DNA from: Salminus brasiliensis
Lineage: Eukaryota > Chordata > Actinopteri > Characiformes > Bryconidae
Direction: 5' to 3'
DNA length: 64,000 nucleotides
Assembly: GCF_030463535.1 (NCBI RefSeq)
Contig: NC_132901.1
Span: 2,331,216 to 2,395,215 of the forward strand
The position numbers were made by a program, and so were the translations under genes. Below the pieces are notes generated by a model that did not search any database, was not told where the DNA came from, and was given only the letters and a program-made list of their open reading frames with translations. Shown piece after piece: positions 57,780-64,000 of this stretch (position 1 is the first letter of the stretch; every line of letters starts with the position of its first letter).

Positions 57780-58509
57780 GGGTTCTGTGGCTCCAGCTAA
57801 GCTCACATTTCCGCAGTAGCTGCTCGGTTCCGCCGCCCTTGTCCAGCCGACCGGTCCCGGGTGTAGAGGGTGAGTGATGCGCCGCCGGGCCGGGCAGTGT
57901 GTACTGGGCTGGGCTGGGCTGGGCTGGTGCTGGTGCTGGTGCTGGTTAGCTTAGCTTAGCTTAGCTTAGCTTCTCCCTCTCGGCTCAAACAAAGGAGGCT
58001 CGGCCGGCTCGGCTCGGCTCCCTCCCGGGGTTTGTTTCCTGAATATTCGCAGGTCGTTTGTTAGCTGTGTTGCTCATGATGTTCGTAACTGGTTAATAAT
58101 AATAATATTAATAATAATAATAATAATATGAAGGGATATTAATTCAGACGTTTAGCTAACAGCTCGCTGCTTCAGGGAGAGTCGTGCTGCTCAGCTGTTT
58201 TATTAACAAACTGTTTTTATTAATCCAGAACTGCTGATAATAGAGCATATTGTCGTTATTATTATTAATATGCTGTTCATATTAATATTGGTATTAATAA
58301 TAATAACGGTTTCGCTTTTGTTCGCTGACGTCACTCCTGTTGTTTTCCCGTCGGGCAGCTCTGATTGGCTGATCGCGCAAACAAAGGAGACACACCGGAC
58401 ACGTGCGGGCAGTGACCGCGGTGGACAGTCGGAGGGTTTGGCCGCTCACAGTGTCCCCGCAGCCCCTCCTGTAACCCCACCCTGAGGGGACACCGCCTCC
58501 TTCAACACC
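57780..58509 (+). promoter_or_regulatory. GC-rich promoter region of an unidentified gene
   Basis: CpG-containing, GC-rich stretches unlike the surrounding AT-rich DNA (57800-58030, 58330-58510). A CRE palindrome TGACGTCA is at 58326-58333 and an inverted CCAAT box (ATTGG) at 58364-58368. Short tandem repeats gggct, ggtgct and ttagc lie at 57905-57975. A donor AGAGG|gtgagt at 57870 may end a non-coding first exon; acceptors gtcgggcag (about 58359) or gtccccgcag (about 58461) could join it to the ATG exon. Confidence 0.6.
57800..57869 (+). other. Candidate non-coding first exon
   Basis: GC-rich sequence ending GGTGTAGAGG|GTGAGTGATG, a strong 5' splice site. The 5' end is not determined. Confidence 0.4.
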
Positions 58510-58583
58510 ATGTCTGAGCACGCGGACAGCAAGGAGCCCGCGAACGTGGACGCCGTGGACGCGAGACAGGCGGACACCCCAGA
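58510..58583 (+). CDS. First coding exon of an unidentified gene
   Basis: ATG at 58510 in the context aacaccATGt (A at -3). It encodes MSEHADSKEPANVDAVDARQ, then ADTP, acidic and low complexity. The reading frame would stop right after GAG if unspliced, but a donor GA|gtaaga at 58584 splits the glutamate codon in phase 2. The rest of the gene must lie beyond the window or in exons I cannot identify between 58.6 and 64 kb. The gene is not recognised from this short piece. Confidence 0.5.
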
Positions 58584-58589
58584 GTAAGA

Positions 58590-58977
58590 CCAGCCTGCCT
58601 GCTGTTGCTATGGAGACAGCAGAATAGTGTTCATGTAACTGCCGTTGCTGTGGATACTACAGGATATTATTTTACTATTGTTGCTATAGATACACCAGAG
58701 TAGTGTTCATATAAAATACTGTTGCTATGAATGCACCTAAATGTTATTTTAACTACTGTTGCTATGGATACACCAGGAAAAGAAATAACTTGACAACCAT
58801 TTTACTGTTGCTATGGATACACTGCTATAACATCCCAGTGATTAAAAAATACATGTATAGCTATGGAGCTGTAGCTATGGATACATCACAATAGTACTGA
58901 TACTAATACTACTGTTGCTATGGTTACTCCAGAGTAATTTACATTGCTTTGGGTACACTGGTGTGTGTGTGTGTATA
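58590..58977. repeat. Tandem tgttgctatggatacac repeat
   Basis: About eight loosely spaced copies of (ctg)ttgctatggatac(a/t)cc occur every 50-65 bp between 58605 and 58960, ending in a GT run just before the Tc1 element. It lies in the putative first intron of the gene starting at 58510. Confidence 0.7.
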
Positions 58978-60225
58978 CAGTACAGGCCAAAAGTTTGGAC
59001 ACACCTTCTCATTCAATGCGTTTTCTGTATTTTCATGACTATTTACATTGTAGATTCTCACTGAAGGCATCAAAACTATGAATGAACACATGTGGAGTTC
59101 TGTACTGAACAAAAACAGGTGAAATAACTGAAAACATCAAAAAAAACAGCCACCCTTTGATCTGATCACTGCTTTGCACACTCTTGGCATTCTCTCAATG
59201 AGCTTCAAGAGGTGGTCAGCTGAAATGGTTTTCAGGCGTGCCTTATCAGGGTTAATTAGTGGAATTTCTGGCTTTATCAATGGGGTTGGGACCATCAGTT
59301 GTGTTGTGCAGAAGTCAGGTTACTACACAGCCGACAGCCCTACTGGACAACTGTTAAAATTCATATTATGGCAAAAACCAATCAGCTAACTAAAGAAAAA
59401 TTAGTGTCCATCATTACTTTAAGAAATGACTACAGTGAAACTGGCACACTGCTAGAACTGGCACAGTTCTAGCAGCAGACCCATCTCTAGAACAACTGTT
59501 AAGAGGAGACTGCGCAAATAAGGCCTTCATGGTCAAATAGCTGCTAGGAAACCACTGTTAAGGAGAGGCAACAAGCAGAAGAGATTTGTTTGGGCCAAAA
59601 AACACAAGGAATGGACATTAGACCAGTGGAAATCTGTGCTTTGGCCTGATGAGTCCAAATTTGAGATCTTTGGTTCCAACCGCTGTGTCTTTGTGAGACG
59701 CAGAAAAGGTGAAGGGATGGATTCCACATGCCTGGTTCCCACTGTGAAGCGTGGAGGAGGAGCTGTGATGGTGTGGGGGCGTTTTGCTGGTGACATTGTT
59801 TGGGATTTATTCAAAATTGAAGACACACTGAACCAGCATGGCTACCACAGCATCCTGCAGCGACATGCCATCCCATCTGGTTTGCGTTTAGTTGGACCAT
59901 CATTTAGTTTTCAACAGGAAAGGGGCCAACAAGTGCTAAACACCTCTGGGAACTCCTTCAAGACTGTTGGAAAACCATTTCAGCTGACCACCTCTTGAAG
60001 CTCATTGAGAGAATGCCAAGAGTGTGCAAAGCAGTGATCAGATCAAAGGGTGGCTGTTTTTTTTGATGTTTTCAGTTATTTCACCTGTTTTTGTTCAGTA
60101 CAGAACTCCACATGTGTTCATTCATAGTTTTGATGCCTTCAGTGAGAATCTACAATGTAAATAGTCATGAAAATACAGAAAACGCATTGAATGAGAAGGT
60201 GTGTCCAAACTTTTGGCCTGTACTG
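58978..60225 (+). mobile_element. Tc1-like transposon with internal deletions
   Basis: The ends cagtacaggccaaaagtttg and caaacttttggcctgtactg lie in TA sites (58976-58977, 60226-60227). TIRs are about 240 bp and nearly identical. The 1248-bp length is short of a full element. Confidence 0.93.
59410..59998 (+). pseudogene. Tc1-like transposase remnant
   Basis: The region with LWPDESKFEIFGSNRCVFVR and VKRGGGAVMVWGRFAGD is readable. The second catalytic block is degraded (FSFQQERGQQ in place of QQDNDPKH) and the NPIEHLW part is deleted, so it is non-functional. Confidence 0.88.
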
Positions 60226-60227
60226 TA

Positions 60228-60652
60228 TATATAAATATAGAAAACAAACAATAATTTTTTTTGCATTTGGGTTCATTAGGTATGATTTATTTAAAGAACA
60301 AATGATTCAACATGTCCAGTTTCAGGGGTGCACATTACATTACATCACCCCCAAAACAAGGACTTTGGATTTTTCCCTGATTTTACAGTACAGCAGTTTA
60401 CTCACACATGTTCGGTAACTTTCAAAGAAATGTGTAGAAGCAGGTTGGTCATTTATCCAAACACAGCATAGATATTACCATCTGAAGCAAGTTACAGGAC
60501 TGATCCTGTAGTCTATCAGCAAGAATCAAAAGTACGATTTGTAATTAAGACATCTGAATCATGTAAAACATTCTTCAAAGAATCAGAAAATCAGAAACTT
60601 CATCTTCATCTGTGGTTTGTCATTTCTTTCAATAATTTCCTCCTGCTGACTT
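60228..60652. other. Duplicated flank, non-coding
   Basis: 60310-60425 (gtccagtttcaggggtgc..gattttacagtacagcagttt) matches about 22945-23010 downstream of paralogue 2. The remainder up to 60652 is the 3' flank of the relic. Confidence 0.65.
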
Positions 60653-61190
60653 TCATTTTTTCCGTAACTCATCATGACCGAGGTTAGATGGATCAGTTAC
60701 ACCATCCCAGGGTATAGTGCGAGCTCGCTCATTTGTGCCGCTTTTGTCTAGCAGGAATCGGACCTGTACTCCTGGCCCAACTGCCACGTTTGACTCATAT
60801 TCGTAAATGTCGTAATCGTTAGACAAAACCTGACTAGCGTTTATCTTAAAATACACACTCCATTGGAATGTTTTGTATCCATTATTAGAATCTTGTGAGC
60901 TTCTGTAGAATCCCACCCAGGAGTTGTGAAATCTAGTTTTCCAGTCACTGAAGGTCTTTCTGATGAAGAGTCGAGCGCAGGCGTGGCCGTCTTTAGTGAA
61001 AAGCTGCAGGCTGGCGTCAAAACCTTTGATCTCAGTAGGAAGAGCGCCATTGGCCTCGTCGAACTCTCGGCCTACCCAGATCACTTCGTTGTTGGTAGTC
61101 AGAAGCTTTACTTGAAGGCCAGAATTTAGGACTGTCTTAGTGTCAGTGGTTCCAAACGTTCTTCCATCCAGGAGGTGCACTTTGCTTAAA
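60653..61190 (-). pseudogene. Truncated paralogue 6 of the unknown secreted family
   Basis: An open frame without an ATG encodes LLDGRTFGTTDTK, IKGFDASLQLFTKDGHACAR, SWVGFYRSSQ, YDIYEYESNVAVGPGVQVRF and RARTIPWDG, the C-terminal domain of the family. It is closest to paralogue 1 (shared LxGRTFG.xDT, GLQV.LL). The signal peptide, N-domain and most of the middle domain are missing. A segment present in paralogue 1 (YYLVFSTRHYTS) is absent. It ends abruptly near 61190 where duplicated flank begins. Confidence 0.82.
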
Positions 61191-61199
61191 ATATTGAGA

Positions 61200-62430
61200 A
61201 GAATGTTTAATCTTAAACTTCATACCTCTCACAGTTCAGTTCATGTCATCAGTTCATCTATTTATGGGAACAGATACTGAAATGAGGCTTTTGGGGGAGC
61301 AAGGGTGCTTTGGTCATCACTGCCTGTTTCTACCAGCACTTCACAACAGCAGCAATGTAGCCAACAACTTAACTGATTGTAAGTAACACTGGTCAGACAG
61401 CAGAGGGCGCCGAAACCACACTGATGACTCACTTGAAGGGAGCATAACAAGCTCTATCAAAAAAGAAAAGTATGTGGACGGAAAATGTCAACTCTGTCAT
61501 TTATCATTTAGTCCTCCTTTATTGATTCATGTATGGAAAAGTGCACAAAGCATGAGTATTCACACAGATACACACTGATCAGCCATAACATTAGTACCAC
61601 TCACAGGTGCAGTGAATGACATTGATGATTTGGTTCCAATGGCTCTGGTCAAAGAGTGGATCTATATATTAGGCAGCAGGTGATCAGTCAATTCTTGAAG
61701 ATGATGGACAAGCGTACAAATCTGAGACACTTTGTCAAGAACCAAACTGTGTTGTAAGTTCTAGACGACTGGGTCAGAACATCTCCAAAACATCAGGCAG
61801 GTCTTGTTTTGGTTGCTAGTATGCAGTGGTCAGTACCTAGCAAAAGTGATCCAAGGAAGGACAACCTTACAACCTACAGGACTTAAAGTTCTAGTCTTGG
61901 TGCCACACACCACAGGACACCTTCAGAGGTGTTGTGGAGTCCATGCCTTGAACGGGCAGATCTATTGTTGAGGCTGGACCTACTCAATATTGTGGAATAT
62001 TGATATTGGTACTAATGTTATGTCTAATTGATGTATGTTGTACTACATGATTAACCGAGGCACTTAATATGAAATGGGATTAAAGACTTTTGTTACAATG
62101 GGTTCTTTGAGCAATGCCACAGAAGAACCATTTTTGATTCTATCAAGAACCATGTTCATAATAGAGATGTTTAAATGTGAAGAACCTTAAAATCAGCTGC
62201 ATGAAATAAAAGGTTCTTTCTACTCAAAAGATGTTTTTTTTAGGGAGGCCAAAGTGGTTCTTCTGTGGCACTGATCAAAGAACCCATTGTTGCATCTTCA
62301 TTTTCAAGACTGAAACCAGTTCACAGTTTCCAGAAGCCAGATTTTTGGTGGTCTAAGCTAGTCTTCGATGGTCAAGGTGGTGGAAAAGCTGGTCATCCAG
62401 CTCTCCACTTTTTCCCAAGGAACAGTGACA
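61200..62430. repeat. Segmental duplicate of the 3' flank of paralogue 2
   Basis: 61215-62400 matches 23035-24180 nearly throughout (gggaacagatactgaaatgagg; caggtcttgttt..gttgctagtatgc; gttctttgagcaatgccacag), including the deleted Tc1. The block ends at about 62396-62428 with cactttttcccaaggaacagtg, the last codons (TVPWEKVE) of a paralogue gene whose body is absent. Confidence 0.9.
61574..62035 (+). mobile_element. Internally deleted Tc1-like element, second copy
   Basis: The same deletion endpoints as 23388-23845 (the left part passes straight to aacttacaacctacaggact), so it was copied with the segmental duplication rather than inserted separately. Confidence 0.85.
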
Positions 62431-62560
62431 GAAAAAAGTCTGGACGCTCGTCTTCCGTGGATCTTAAAGGATGGCGGGTCGAGCCGAGCCGTACTTGAAG
62501 CTGGAAGGGCTCTTGGTGCAGATCGGCTTTTGACCATCGCCATCAAGTATGGAGGGGCTG
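62430..62560 (-). pseudogene. LINE-like fragment
   Basis: The minus-strand frame STARLDPPSFKIHGRRASRL matches TTRLDQPSFTMHGRQASRP of the LINE tail at 29218. It directly abuts the duplicated block. Confidence 0.5.
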
Positions 62561-62814
62561 TCTGGTCCAGTCTTGGCTTTGTAGGCCAGAGTCAGGGTTT
62601 TAAATCTGACGCGGGCAGCAGCTACAGGAAGCTTCAGTGAAGAGAGAACGCAGCAGTGGAGAGACATGGCTGAACGATCCGTGGCGCTGTGTTGATGGTG
62701 ATGGTACGCAAAAGGAGACCAGCTAACCAGCTGAGTTACTTACTACTGTAACTTGCCTGTCAGCTAACTCTGCCATCTTGGAAAATTATACTAGTGCATG
62801 TCCAAACATGAAAG

Positions 62815-62856
<42 letters not shown>

Positions 62857-63775
62857 ATGGATCTCCTCTGTTTAGCACTCGGGCAGCACAACCAAAGTTC
62901 CCAAAAATTGACTTAAATATATATTTAAATTGGTAAATATATATATTTTTTTTATTTAAAGCGATGTTTTTTCAGTACTTTTTAAAGACACTGTTTGGCT
63001 TGTTGATACTAGTGCATCCCAAAAATGAACATACATTTTTATCATGATATTTTCACTTCTACTAGTTCTACTAGTTGATCTGTGAGGAAAGGGCTTTTTA
63101 TTCTATGTTGGCTTCATTAACAATTAGATACAAATTTCTTTTTTAGGTTGTATTCAATTCTGTCTATAACAGCTTCAGGACAGTTTTGCGATTGTTCACG
63201 TTTCTAACTATTATTTGCTATTTTTTGAGCTCTTCAGAAGAACAAAGAGAAAAGCAAATGGTTCCTGTGTTGACAGATGCTGGATGTACCAAGATGCTTT
63301 GCTGTAGGTCTTAAGGTTATTTGACACGCTACTTGAATCCTTCAGCTCAAGCTAGTTTTTGGAAAGATGCTATTTACTAAGTTACTATTTGAGTCGTATG
63401 ATCCAACCCTAGTTCAGCCTCATAACAATGGATTCCCTCACTCAGTGAATGGCCACCATGATGGTTTCTACCTTAACATACTTGTCCTTTAAACAGGCTC
63501 TGAGTTCACAGTGTCATTTGTGTCATACTCACGAGCTGAGTGTGTCCAAAGGGTCTCCTCTGTTTAGCTCTTGGGCAGCACAACCGAAGTTCCCAAAAAT
63601 GGACTTAAAGCTTTGTGGCTCAGCCTTTTCTACACATGATCTCATATGAGGGATAAGGTCCCGCCTCCCTGTTTAAAATGAATTAGCTGTTGCTATGGAC
63701 TTTCTATTGGCAGCTCCTCCTTTACTCCCTTTTCTGTTGTAGCTAAATGTAATTTTGTTATTGTGAAAAGAACAT
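62561..63775. other. Non-coding with a 50-bp direct repeat
   Basis: tgtttagcactcgggcagca and the following aaccaaagttcccaaaaattgac at about 62869-62920 recur at about 63562-63610. TATA microsatellite at 62820-62852. No gene seen; it may be intron of the gene starting at 58510. Confidence 0.55.
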
Positions 63776-63777
63776 AC

Positions 63778-64000
63778 AAGGTAAACTTCAGCTGGTGCAA
63801 AATGCTGCAGCCAGGTTTCTTACTAAAACTAGAAAATTTCAGTCCAGTTCTATCAGCACTTCATTGGCTCCCAGTTAAATTCCGTATTGAATACAAAATT
63901 CTTCTATTAACATATAAGGCCCTACATGGCCTCGCTCCTGAGTACCTGCAGGATCTTATTGTATATTACGAACCATCAAGACTACTTAGATCTCAGGGTG
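63778..64000 (+). pseudogene. LINE ORF2 C-terminal fragment, runs off the window
   Basis: The conceptual translation follows the fish non-LTR retrotransposon pattern LQLVQNAAARFLTKTRK, then LHWLPVKFRIEYKILLLTYK and ALHGLAPEYLQDLI, SRLLRSQG, with one shift near 63850 (ttcattggctccc). The 3' part is beyond the window. Confidence 0.78.

Noticed and set aside
56368-57806. Minus-strand open frames with NYSVSTM repeats
   Set aside because: Product of the 21-bp minisatellite.

Overview
The window is vertebrate nuclear DNA, almost certainly from a teleost fish. Short coding exons with GT/AG introns, many CA/GT microsatellites, several families of Tc1/mariner elements with TIRs of about 200 bp, tRNA-derived SINEs and fish LINE tails all point that way. 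No bacterial or viral gene organisation is present.

Region 1 (277-about 16.8 kb, + strand) is the 3' third of a giant FAT1-type atypical cadherin gene. Sixteen exons, two of them predicted cassettes, join in one continuous reading phase of 1502 residues. They encode part of one cadherin repeat, five further complete ones counted to the membrane-proximal region, an EGF module, a laminin-G domain, four more EGF modules, a transmembrane helix and a cytoplasmic tail ending in the PDZ ligand HTEV. Five EGF modules around one LamG domain, and the tail block starting [12 protein letters not shown], identify FAT1 rather than FAT2, FAT3 or FAT4.

Region 2 (about 17-41 kb, with a relic at 60.7-61.2 kb) holds a cluster of minus-strand paralogues of a family I cannot name. 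There are five open genes (19.2, 24.2, 27.4, 33.1 and 38.6 kb) and one truncated relic. Each has a signal peptide, an uninterrupted coding exon behind a recognisable 3' splice site, an N-terminal domain with an FPRHGL/EYPRHGL motif and a C-terminal domain with a CARLYIKKSF...SWVGFY core. Four are predicted secreted; one (27.4 kb) lacks the middle domain and ends in a transmembrane helix. The 33 and 38.6 kb genes sit in visibly duplicated blocks.

Region 3 (44-55 kb) has two minus-strand paralogues of a second secreted, cysteine-containing family (43986-44726 and 54062-55165), both with lysine-rich C-termini. Between them lie a 5.5-kb minisatellite of 45-bp units with higher-order structure, a 733-bp TG...CA insertion inside it, and an apparently intact Tc1 element with a full DD34E transposase.

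Region 4 (55.2-64 kb) has an inverted array of about 50-bp units, a 21-bp minisatellite, a GC-rich promoter region with the first coding exon of an unidentified + strand gene (58510-58583), another Tc1 copy, the truncated paralogue, a segmental duplicate of the flank of the 24.2-kb gene, and a LINE tail running off the end.

The strongest candidate for something undescribed is the two co-located, same-strand families of secreted proteins next to fat1, with one membrane-anchored member and a sequence block that differs sharply between otherwise nearly identical copies. Assignments rest on reading the sequence; no database search was available.
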